DNA of 8,451 bases from Flavobacteriia bacterium. Its GTDB lineage: Bacteria; Bacteroidota; Bacteroidia; Flavobacteriales; Flavobacteriaceae. The position numbers were made by a program, and so were the translations under genes. The notes beneath the pieces were generated by a model, which searched no databases, was not told where the DNA came from, and was given only the letters and a program-made list of their open reading frames with translations. Positions 1-5,872 of this stretch are shown one piece after another; position 1 is the first letter of the stretch; each line of letters begins with the position of its first letter. The stretch is taken from assembly GCA_011330545.1 (NCBI GenBank), contig DRQI01000106.1, positions 1 to 8,451 of the forward strand, written 5' to 3'.

Positions 1-1062
1 ATGGTTGGCAGAGAACGTTCTAAAAATTTTACCAAATTATACAATGATGAAGTTAACATGCCATTGGTTGACAGGGGGCTTTTATCACAATATCCGCCCG
101 GTTCTCCTTTTAAAATTATCAATGCCCTTATCGGATTACAAGAGCGTGTTATTTTTCCAGAAACTACTTTTTACTGCTATGGAGGTTTCCGATACGGCAG
201 GGGAAAAAATGCATTTATGAAATGTCATTGCCATTATGGCACTGCCAATAATTTAAACAGAGGCATTTACGAATCGTGTAATACCTATTTTGCCAATGTG
301 TACAAAAGGATTATTGAAAAATACCCAACCCCTTCTGAAGGTATGGATACTTGGAGTAAACACGTTAGAAGTTTTGGCTTGGGTAATTTTTTGGGTTATG
401 ACTTGCCTACCGGAAAAAAAGGCTTGGTACCCGATGCCGATTTTTACAACCGCTATTATCCAAATGGTGGATGGCGTGCTTCAACAACCATTTCAAATGC
501 CATTGGCCAAGGTGAAATTTTAGTAACCCCGATACAATTGGCAAATATGACTGCCATTGTGGCCAACAGAGGTTTTTATTACACTCCTCATATTATTAAA
601 AAAATTAATAATGAACCCATTCATATTGAAGCGTTTACAACGAAAAAACACACTACTATCAAACCCGAATATTTTGAACCCATAGTACAAGGTATGTTCG
701 ATGTTTTTGAAAAAGGTACTGCGGTATATTCAAGAGTAAAAGGCCTTGAAATTTGCGGAAAAACCGGTACCGCTGAAAATTTTGCCAGTGTCAATGGTAA
801 AAGAGTACAGTTTACAGACCATTCGGTTTTTATTGCTTTTGCCCCTAAAGACAATCCTAAAATTGCCATCGCCGTATACATAGAAAACGGATATTGGGGC
901 TCGCGTTGGGCAGGGCCCATTGCAACACTAATGATAGAAAAATATTTAAATGGCGGTACTAGTAGGCCGGCATTAGAAAAAAGAATGTTAGAAGGAAGTT
1001 TACAAGACGAATACGACAAACAATTATTAACATTACAGGCTCTTGCGGAAAAGGAAGACTAA
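1..1062 (+). CDS. mrdA: Penicillin-binding protein 2 (elongasome transpeptidase), 5'-truncated by window edge
   Basis: This is the C-terminal transpeptidase domain of a class B penicillin-binding protein, which cross-links peptidoglycan during cell elongation on the outer face of the inner membrane. All three active-site motifs are visible in the 353 residues present: SxxK as PGSPFK (Ser35, Lys38), SxN as SCN (92-94) and KTGT (254-257). The stretch before SxxK (PLVDRGLLSQYPPGS) is typical PBP2. Family members are usually 600 residues or more, so the membrane anchor and dimerisation domain lie left of the window, and the ATG at base 1 is probably an internal methionine rather than the start. 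Cysteines at 59, 75, 77 and 93 surround the active site; I recall a similar cysteine pattern in other Bacteroidota PBP2 proteins. The end overlaps rodA by 20 bases, so the two are surely co-transcribed. Identification is firm; the choice of PBP2 over PBP3 rests on sequence feel and on the rodA neighbour. Confidence 0.93.
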   Translation: MVGRERSKNFTKLYNDEVNMPLVDRGLLSQYPPGSPFKIINALIGLQERVIFPETTFYCYGGFRYGRGKNAFMKCHCHYGTANNLNRGIYESCNTYFANVYKRIIEKYPTPSEGMDTWSKHVRSFGLGNFLGYDLPTGKKGLVPDADFYNRYYPNGGWRASTTISNAIGQGEILVTPIQLANMTAIVANRGFYYTPHIIKKINNEPIHIEAFTTKKHTTIKPEYFEPIVQGMFDVFEKGTAVYSRVKGLEICGKTGTAENFASVNGKRVQFTDHSVFIAFAPKDNPKIAIAVYIENGYWGSRWAGPIATLMIEKYLNGGTSRPALEKRMLEGSLQDEYDKQLLTLQALAEKED

Positions 1063-2320
1063 CATATTTGCAGGCATTGATTGGATACTGGTACTATTTT
1101 ATATAGTATTGGTATTTTTTGGATGGATAAATATCTATGCGGCATCCATGTCAGAAACCCACCATGAAATACTCGATTTTTCTTCATTATATGGAAAACA
1201 ATTACAATGGATTGGATTGAGTTTTTTGCTCATTATCATTATCATTTCTATTGACTCAAAATTCTATGAACGCCTATCGGGGGTTTTTTATATCATTTCG
1301 GTACTGTCTCTGGCCGGGTTATTTATCTTCGGAGCCTCTATAAACGGAGCTACCTCATGGTATAATTTTGGAGGGTTTAGCATCCAGCCTTCAGAATTTG
1401 CAAAAGTAGGAACGGTGTTAGCGTTGGCCAATTTCATCAATGAGCCTTCGTCTGATTTGAGTAATTTTAAATCGCAATTAAAAGCATTTTTAATTATCCT
1501 ATTACCGGCAGCTTTAATTGTATTACAACCTGACCCCGGCTCTGCACTAATCTATTTTTTCTTACTGGTTATCTTGTACAGGGAAGGACTGCCCGCGTAT
1601 TATCTGGTCATCGTATTTATCGCCATAGTACTCTTTATAATGACCTTATATACCGGCTTCATCACTTCTATACTTATTATTTACGGAATATTGACACTCT
1701 TTTTTGCCTACATTATCAATTATAAAAAATTTCCGTTTAAGAGAGAATGGTACAAGATCATTATTCTTTACACGGTTGCGGGCCTATTTATTTTTAGTGT
1801 AGACTATGTATTTAACCATGTTTTTGACCAACGGCACCGAAATCGATTCAGCATTGTGTTAGGCAAAACATCAGATACCAAAGGCATTGGTTATAACACA
1901 CACCAATCAATGATTACTATTGGCTCGGGAGGCCTTACCGGAAAAGGGTTTTTAGAAGGCGACAGAACCCAAGGCAATTTTGTACCCGAACAACATACCG
2001 ATTATATTTTTAGTACCGTTGGCGAAGAATGGGGTTTTTTAGGCAGTAGTGCCGTCATTATTATTTTTGTGGCTTTTTTATTGCGGCTCATACAAATTTC
2101 TGAAAGGCAAAAATCAACTTTTAGCAGGGTTTTTGGCTATTCTGTAGCCGCTATCTTCTTTTTTCACTTTATGATAAATATAGGCATGGTTATAGGCTTA
2201 TTGCCCACTATTGGTATTCCGTTGCCCTTTTTTAGCTATGGAGGCTCTTCCCTTTGGGGGTTTACCATCCTCCTTTTTATATTTATCAGGTTAGATGCCG
2301 ACAGAACTTATGTGTGGTAA
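1043..2320 (+). CDS. rodA: RodA, SEDS-family peptidoglycan glycosyltransferase
   Basis: A polytopic inner-membrane protein of 425 residues that polymerises lipid II into glycan strands as the partner of PBP2. SEDS hallmarks are present in order: TSWYNFGGFSIQPSEFAK (104-121, with the conserved Trp106), QPDPGSALIY (162-171), the large extracellular loop with GLTGKGFLEGDRTQGNFVPEQ followed by HTDYIF (Asp320 is the likely equivalent of the essential loop-4 aspartate) and GEE (327-329), and the C-terminal signature GMVIGLLPTIGIPLPFFSYG (381-400). About ten hydrophobic segments are visible. The start is a TTG at 1043 inside the end of mrdA. It gives the N-terminus RKRKTNIFAGIDW, which fits the family, whereas the next in-frame ATG (1148) would remove the first membrane segment. 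There is no strong Shine-Dalgarno sequence (only AGG at 1037-1039), so translational coupling to mrdA is likely. RodA rather than FtsW is inferred from the PBP2 neighbour and the sequence. Confidence 0.95.
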   Translation: MRKRKTNIFAGIDWILVLFYIVLVFFGWINIYAASMSETHHEILDFSSLYGKQLQWIGLSFLLIIIIISIDSKFYERLSGVFYIISVLSLAGLFIFGASINGATSWYNFGGFSIQPSEFAKVGTVLALANFINEPSSDLSNFKSQLKAFLIILLPAALIVLQPDPGSALIYFFLLVILYREGLPAYYLVIVFIAIVLFIMTLYTGFITSILIIYGILTLFFAYIINYKKFPFKREWYKIIILYTVAGLFIFSVDYVFNHVFDQRHRNRFSIVLGKTSDTKGIGYNTHQSMITIGSGGLTGKGFLEGDRTQGNFVPEQHTDYIFSTVGEEWGFLGSSAVIIIFVAFLLRLIQISERQKSTFSRVFGYSVAAIFFFHFMINIGMVIGLLPTIGIPLPFFSYGGSSLWGFTILLFIFIRLDADRTYVW

Positions 2321-2385
2321 AAATTTCACCTATCCAAAAACAATCTAACCTACAAAAGACAATTATTATAAAATTTTATACTTGA

Positions 2386-2420
2386 AAGACCTGACATATT
2401 TTAAAAACCTGTCAGGTCTT
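2386..2420. repeat. 35-base imperfect palindrome, possible dispersed repeat
   Basis: AAGACCTGACA (2386-2396) and TGTCAGGTCTT (2410-2420) are exact reverse complements of 11 bases. Inside them two mismatched positions are followed by four more T-A pairs around a central A, so almost the whole 35 bases can fold back. It lies in the 216-base gap between rodA and rpsT, outside any coding frame. It has no following T-tract, so it is not a standard terminator. From memory, palindromes built on CCTGTCAGG/CCTGACAGG recur between genes in Bacteroidota chromosomes; that is recollection, not a search result. Alternatives are a protein-binding site or an RNA-protecting 3' hairpin for the rodA transcript. 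Confidence 0.6.
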
Positions 2421-2484
2421 AAAAAATAGGCAAAGCCAATAAGGCATTACCACTAGCTAAGCAGGTGGTTTTTAAAGTAAAATA

Positions 2485-2516
2485 AAAAAAGGCAGCTCAT
2501 AAAAGCTGCCTTTTTT
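2485..2516. terminator. Bidirectional intrinsic terminator between rodA and rpsT
   Basis: GGCAGCT (2491-2497) pairs with AGCTGCC (2504-2510) around a six-base loop. The stem is flanked by six A on the left and six T on the right, which extend it to 13 pairs. Read on either strand the GC stem is followed by a T-tract, so it can end the mrdA-rodA transcript (+) and the rpsT transcript (-), whose stop codon is only about 20 bases away. Confidence 0.88.
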
Positions 2517-2536
2517 ATTTATGTTTCGTATTTGAA

Positions 2537-2788
2537 TTATAGTGTTGCTACAAATTTAGTCAATTTAGATTTTAAGTTTGCCGCTTTATTTTTATGAATG
2601 ATATTCTTTTTAGCTAATTTATCAATCATCGCAACAACTTTAGGCAATTGCTCTTCGGCATCCTTTTTCTTTTCTGTTGCACGTAAATTTTTAATAGCGT
2701 TTCTAGCAGTTTTATGCTGAAATTTATTTCTTAAGCGTTTCGTTTCGTTACTTCGTATTCTTTTTAACGCAGATTTGTGATTTGCCAT
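2537..2788 (-). CDS. rpsT: 30S ribosomal protein S20
   Basis: A small, very basic protein of 83 residues with the family opening ANHKSALKRIRSNETKRLRN and the C-terminal region IIHKNKAANLKSKLTKF. S20 binds 16S rRNA early in 30S assembly and folds as a three-helix bundle; the Lys/Arg/Ala-rich helical composition fits. The length is close to the usual 85-88. The ATG start at 2788 gives the exact family N-terminus after Met removal. The A-rich leader (2789-2830) shows no Shine-Dalgarno sequence, as is common in Bacteroidota. It lies 91 bases downstream of tRNA-Glu on the same strand. I see no convincing promoter between them, so co-transcription from the promoter at 3006-3035 followed by tRNA processing is likely. 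Transcription ends at the shared terminator at 2485-2516. Confidence 0.97.
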   Translation of the reverse strand: MANHKSALKRIRSNETKRLRNKFQHKTARNAIKNLRATEKKKDAEEQLPKVVAMIDKLAKKNIIHKNKAANLKSKLTKFVATL

Positions 2789-2879
2789 TTTAGTATTGTT
2801 TATTCGTTTATCTGTTTATTTGCTTCTTTGTTCAAGGTATCATCCAAATAAACAAATTCACTTATTGATAACATTATTG

Positions 2880-2951
2880 TAGTCCGTAGGGGAATCGAAC
2901 CCCTGTTACCAGGATGAAAACCTGGCGTCCTAACCCCTAGACGAACGGACC
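2880..2951 (-). tRNA. tRNA-Glu (anticodon TTC)
   Basis: On the minus strand the acceptor stem is GGTCCGT (2951-2945) paired with ACGGACT (2887-2881; the first pair is G-T), with discriminator A at 2880. The D-arm begins TCGTCTAGGGG, the anticodon stem is CCAGG/CCTGG with loop TTTTCAT giving anticodon TTC, and the T-arm is AGGGG TTCGATT CCCCT. The total is 72 bases. The 3' CCA is not encoded: the genome continues CAA after the discriminator, so CCA must be added enzymatically. The arm sequences closely resemble other bacterial tRNA-Glu. It sits between proS and rpsT on the same strand. Confidence 0.96.
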
Positions 2952-2981
2952 ATACATTTACTTTAAAAAAATCTAAAGCGA

Positions 2982-3004
2982 GCCTGCCTTCCGGCTAGGC
3001 AGGT
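2982..3004 (-). repeat. Short hairpin at the predicted 5' end of the tRNA-Glu transcript
   Basis: CCTGCC (2983-2988) pairs with GGCAGG (2998-3003), extended by a wobble outside and a T-A pair inside. The loop contains CCGG, and the GC content stands out from the AT-rich surroundings. No T-tract follows directly on the minus strand (a run of seven T comes about 11 bases later), so it is a poor terminator. It lies just after the promoter at 3006-3035, so it would be at or near the very start of the transcript. It may instead be one copy of a CCTGCC/GGCAGG intergenic repeat. Confidence 0.5.
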
Positions 3005-3005
3005 G

Positions 3006-3035
3006 CAAAAATAAAACAATTTTTTAACTCTGCAA
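3006..3035 (-). promoter_or_regulatory. Bacteroidota-type promoter for tRNA-Glu (and probably rpsT)
   Basis: On the minus strand TTG (3035-3033) is followed after 19 bases by TATTTTTG (3013-3006), an exact match to the Bacteroidota -7 element TAnnTTTG with suitable spacing. The predicted start of transcription is a few bases downstream, near 2998-3002, about 50 bases before the mature tRNA-Glu. It lies just outside the 3' end of proS, so the tRNA need not depend on proS transcription. It is the best promoter match in the window. Confidence 0.55.
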
Positions 3036-3050
3036 GTCTTTTTAAAAAAA

Positions 3051-4523
3051 TTAATAAGCCTTTGCAAATAGCACTTTCACAGAAGCAGGTTTTCCCGAAA
3101 AAACACAACTTCCACTTTCATTCTTCGTATCATTAGGAATACAACGTATAGTTGCTTTTGTCAATTCTTTTATTTTTTCTTCGGTTTCGGCAGTACCATC
3201 CCAATATGCTAAGATAAATCCGCCTTTTGTCTCCAATACTTCCTTAAATTCATCAAAATTAGCCACTTCAGTTATATGACTATCTCTATACGCCAGCGCT
3301 TTAGTAAACAAACTCTCCTGAATTTCGGCCAATAATTTTTCAATGATGCTTACCAAATCTTCTTGCTGTACAATTTCTTTGGTCAAGGTATCGCGCCTTG
3401 CCAATTCAACGGTATCATTTTCAATATCACGAGGGCCTATTGCAATCCGCAAAGGCACTCCCTTCAGTTCATATTCAGCAAATTTCCAACCTGGTTTATG
3501 AGTATCTCTATTGTCAAATTTTACAGAAATTCCCTTTGCCCTCAGTTTGTCAATAATGGGCTGTACTTTTTCAGAAATTAGATTCAATTGTTCTTCTCCT
3601 TTATAAATAGGAACGATTACCACCTGAATAGGTGCCAGTTTAGGGGGCAGCACCAACCCTTTATCATCAGAGTGTGTCATTACCAAGGCTCCCATTAACC
3701 GTGTTGAAACCCCCCAAGAAGTTGCCCATACATATTCTTGTTTTCCCTCTTTAGAGGTAAACTTCACATCAAAGGCCTTGGCAAAATTTTGCCCTAAAAA
3801 ATGTGAGGTACCCGCTTGCAATGCTTTACCATCTTGCATCAATGCCTCAATAGCATAAGTTTCTAATGCCCCGGCAAACCTTTCGCTTTCTGTTTTTACT
3901 CCTTTAATTACGGGCATTGCCATAAAATTTTCAGCAAAATCTGCGTAGACCCCTTGCATTTTTTCGGCTTCAATTAGCGCTTCTTGTTCTGTGGCATGCG
4001 CCGTATGCCCTTCTTGCCACAAAAATTCAGCGGTACGCAAAAATAACCGGGTACGCATTTCCCAGCGCACCACGTTGGCCCATTGATTTATCAACAAAGG
4101 TAAATCTCTATATGACTGTACCCATTTTCTATAGGTATCCCAAATAATGGTTTCTGAAGTAGGCCTTACAATTAACTCTTCTTCTAACTTGGCATCCTCA
4201 TCTACAATTATTTTACCATCCTTATCATTTTTCAATCGATAATGTGTTACTACGGCACATTCTTTGGCAAATCCGTCTACATGGCTCGCCTCCTTGCTAA
4301 AATATGATTTTGGTATAAATAAAGGGAAATAGGCATTTTGATGCCCGGTCTCTTTAAACATCCTATCCAATTCGGCTTGTATTTTTTCCCAAATAGCAAA
4401 ACCATAGGGTTTGATGACCATACAGCCCCTAACCCCAGAATTTTCGGCTAAATCGGCTTTTATAACCAATTCATTATACCATTTAGAATAATCTTCGTTT
4501 CGTTTCGTTAAATTTTTACTCAT
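3051..4523 (-). CDS. proS: Prolyl-tRNA synthetase, short form without the INS editing domain
   Basis: A cytoplasmic class II aminoacyl-tRNA synthetase of 490 residues that attaches proline to tRNA-Pro. Visible parts in order: the N-terminal start of the catalytic core (to about 70), RPTSE (120-124), motif 2 [20 protein letters not shown] (153-172), motif 3 around [19 protein letters not shown] (271-289), an anticodon-binding domain from about 298 to 400 (VVIVPIYKG onward), and a C-terminal domain (about 410-490) ending in the conserved tyrosine. No insertion domain separates motifs 2 and 3, so this is the archaeal/eukaryote-like form, not the long E. coli type. Editing of Ala-tRNA-Pro would then need a separate protein (inference). 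The C-terminal domain keeps only Cys461 and Cys473; positions that are cysteine in zinc-binding relatives read WDG, ETE and CVFS here. The ATG at 4523 gives a normal N-terminus. The gene is divergent from the lipoprotein gene across 103 bases. Confidence 0.96.
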   Translation of the reverse strand: MSKNLTKRNEDYSKWYNELVIKADLAENSGVRGCMVIKPYGFAIWEKIQAELDRMFKETGHQNAYFPLFIPKSYFSKEASHVDGFAKECAVVTHYRLKNDKDGKIIVDEDAKLEEELIVRPTSETIIWDTYRKWVQSYRDLPLLINQWANVVRWEMRTRLFLRTAEFLWQEGHTAHATEQEALIEAEKMQGVYADFAENFMAMPVIKGVKTESERFAGALETYAIEALMQDGKALQAGTSHFLGQNFAKAFDVKFTSKEGKQEYVWATSWGVSTRLMGALVMTHSDDKGLVLPPKLAPIQVVIVPIYKGEEQLNLISEKVQPIIDKLRAKGISVKFDNRDTHKPGWKFAEYELKGVPLRIAIGPRDIENDTVELARRDTLTKEIVQQEDLVSIIEKLLAEIQESLFTKALAYRDSHITEVANFDEFKEVLETKGGFILAYWDGTAETEEKIKELTKATIRCIPNDTKNESGSCVFSGKPASVKVLFAKAY

Positions 4524-4537
4524 ATATTAGCTTTTGG

Positions 4538-4567
4538 CATAAATATTGTGATACTTTTAACACAAAA
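4538..4567 (-). promoter_or_regulatory. Candidate proS promoter
   Basis: On the minus strand TTTTG (4567-4563) and TATTTATG (4545-4538) are separated by 17 bases. The second element matches TAnnTTTG at all but one fixed position. It would give a very short leader before the proS ATG at 4523. The region is AT-rich and such matches arise easily by chance, so this is tentative. Confidence 0.3.
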
Positions 4568-4576
4568 TTTAATTTG

Positions 4577-4606
4577 TTGCAAAACTAATTATATTTTGTA
4601 ATTTCA
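4577..4606 (+). promoter_or_regulatory. Candidate promoter for the lipoprotein-FadL pair
   Basis: TTG (4577-4579, within a TTTGTTG) is followed after exactly 19 bases by TAATTTCA (4599-4606), which keeps the TAnnTT core of the Bacteroidota -7 element but not its final TG. The predicted transcript would start about 10-15 bases before the ATG at 4627. An alternative -7 element (TATATTTTG at 4590-4598) has poorer spacing. Confidence 0.35.
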
Positions 4607-4626
4607 ACAATTAAAAGTTATTCAAC

Positions 4627-5847
4627 ATGAAAATAAAAAATAATACTAACGCTAAAACCCTATATTTTTCTTTCATCGGATTGATATTATTGGGATTGAC
4701 TTCATGTGGCACTTATCAAAGCACTACGTACGAAGATGACGGCATCTACGCTTCTGACGAAGCTAGAAAAGAAGTTGTAACGACTACTACCACTGAACCT
4801 ACATCTAATAAATATCAAGATTACTTTAAAAGAGAGGCTGAAAAATATAGTGAGTTGACAGATGACGATATTTTCACCGATATAGATTCTTTAGGATATG
4901 GAGATGACGAAGGCTATGTAGATGACGGCAGTTATGTTGAAGGCGGTACGCCTTGGGAATATACCGATAACGTTACGGTACATTTGAACTTAGGTTACGG
5001 ATATGGTTATCCTTATTACGGTTACTATGGCTTCGGATATCCTTATTATGGCTACTACGGTTTTGGAGGGTATTATGATCCTTATTATTACGGAGGTTTC
5101 TATTCTCCTTACTATTACGGTGGATATTACGGAGGTTTTTATTCTCCATATTATTACGGACATCGATACTATCATAACCCATATTATTACGGAAATTATT
5201 ACAATCGGTTTAATAATAATTATACCTACGGCAGAAGATATGCTTATAATTCGAGTAGGTTAGGCAATAGAAGTGCTTATAGCAGAAGGTCTAGTGCCAC
5301 TAATAATTCTTTTAATAGAAGAAGTGTCAATAATACTTCCAGAAGGAGCCTAAATACACGTTCTAACAATTCTTCTATCAGAAGAAGTACAGGCATCAGA
5401 AGAAGTACGGGTGTCAGAAGAAGTACCAATTCACGAAATAATACTACTATCCGTAGAAGCTCTACCATCCGTAGAAGTTCTACGCCGCGTTCAAGTGGTG
5501 TTAGGAGAAGTTCAGGCAGGTCATATTCTTCTGCTAACCACAGCACTCCAAGGCGAAGTTACTCAGCTTTACGAAATTCAAGTATCAGAAGAACATCTAC
5601 AGCACAACCTGCAAGAAGAAGGGTATCGTACTCTAATTCAAACAGAAGGGCTGTAAGGTCATCCGGAAATTCTTCGTATAGAAGAAGTAGTTCAAGTGCT
5701 CATAGAAGTAATGGCAGTTCTAGAAATTCAAGTTCAGTTAGAAGCTCTTCTAGCAGTGGTAGAAGTTATAGCCGTTCTTCTTCCGGGAGCCGAAGTTCGT
5801 CATCGAGGTCTTCTTCAAGAAGCGGTGGTGGATCGAGAAGACATTAA
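4627..5847 (+). CDS. Low-complexity lipoprotein: acidic linker, Tyr/Gly-rich block, Arg/Ser-rich repeat tail
   Basis: A 406-residue protein with no enzyme domain that I recognise. The signal peptide ends in a lipobox (LTSC, lipidated Cys27), placing it in the envelope. Three biased segments follow. Residues 36-112 are acidic (YEDDG, ELTDDDIFTDID, GDDEGYVDDG). Residues 124-207 contain 38 tyrosines in 84 residues, with Gly, Pro, Phe and Asn, and show two internal duplications (127-136/137-146 and 154-166/167-178). Residues 208-406 are Ser/Arg/Asn-rich and very basic, with eleven RRS tripeptides and hexapeptide repeats at 251-297. No canonical Flavobacterium surface-export signal directly follows Cys27, although an EDD occurs at 36-38, so periplasmic or surface location is open. 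It is probably disordered. The ATG at 4627 gives a proper lipoprotein signal. It lies 25 bases before the FadL-type gene, so the two are probably co-transcribed. Function is unknown; wall binding, adhesion or matrix formation are guesses. Confidence 0.85.
   Translation: MKIKNNTNAKTLYFSFIGLILLGLTSCGTYQSTTYEDDGIYASDEARKEVVTTTTTEPTSNKYQDYFKREAEKYSELTDDDIFTDIDSLGYGDDEGYVDDGSYVEGGTPWEYTDNVTVHLNLGYGYGYPYYGYYGFGYPYYGYYGFGGYYDPYYYGGFYSPYYYGGYYGGFYSPYYYGHRYYHNPYYYGNYYNRFNNNYTYGRRYAYNSSRLGNRSAYSRRSSATNNSFNRRSVNNTSRRSLNTRSNNSSIRRSTGIRRSTGVRRSTNSRNNTTIRRSSTIRRSSTPRSSGVRRSSGRSYSSANHSTPRRSYSALRNSSIRRTSTAQPARRRVSYSNSNRRAVRSSGNSSYRRSSSSAHRSNGSSRNSSSVRSSSSSGRSYSRSSSGSRSSSSRSSSRSGGGSRRH
5377..5517 (+). repeat. 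In-frame 18-base tandem repeats encoding [IV]RRS[ST][GT]
   Basis: Inside the lipoprotein tail, 18-base units encode IRRSTG, IRRSTG, VRRSTN, a degenerate SRNNTT, IRRSST, IRRSST, a shortened PRSSG (15 bases) and VRRSSG. The first three (5377-5430) and the IRRSST pair (5449-5484) are nearly identical in DNA, which suggests recent duplication of units by slippage or unequal recombination. Arginine codons differ between the two groups (AGA AGA against CGT AGA), so there were at least two expansion events. Confidence 0.85.
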
Positions 5848-5872
5848 TCCATAAAAATTAAACAGTTTATTT

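Noticed and set aside
1..3. ATG at base 1 as the start of mrdA
   Set aside because: The protein would begin just before the SxxK motif, without the membrane anchor and dimerisation domain. It is almost certainly an internal codon at a window cut.
621..1019. 132-residue open frame antisense to mrdA
   Set aside because: It lies entirely under the conserved transpeptidase domain, with no recognisable protein features.
2451..2471. ACCAC...GTGGT weak inverted repeat
   Set aside because: Only five pairs around an eleven-base loop in AT-rich DNA; expected by chance.
2789..2879. A separate promoter before rpsT
   Set aside because: TACCTTGA is the nearest -7 match but misses the final TG, and no TTG lies at the right distance upstream; not supported.
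4973..5263. Several open frames on both strands across the tyrosine-rich block
   Set aside because: The TAT/TAC/GGT/GGA repeats keep other frames free of stops. The products are low-complexity shadows with no signals of their own.
5377..5517. Direct repeats as a CRISPR array
   Set aside because: The repeats are contiguous, in frame and without unique spacers, inside a protein-coding gene.
5377..5517. Hexapeptide repeats as a left-handed beta-helix
   Set aside because: The Ile/Val and Ser/Thr spacing partly fits, but paired arginines occupy inward or turn positions, one unit is short and one degenerate, and there are too few complete coils.
5277..5546. Leucine-rich open frame on the minus strand across the lipoprotein tail
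   Set aside because: It is the mirror of the repeated Arg/Ser codons (AGAAGT reads as Leu-rich in complement). It has no family resemblance and lies wholly inside a well-supported gene.
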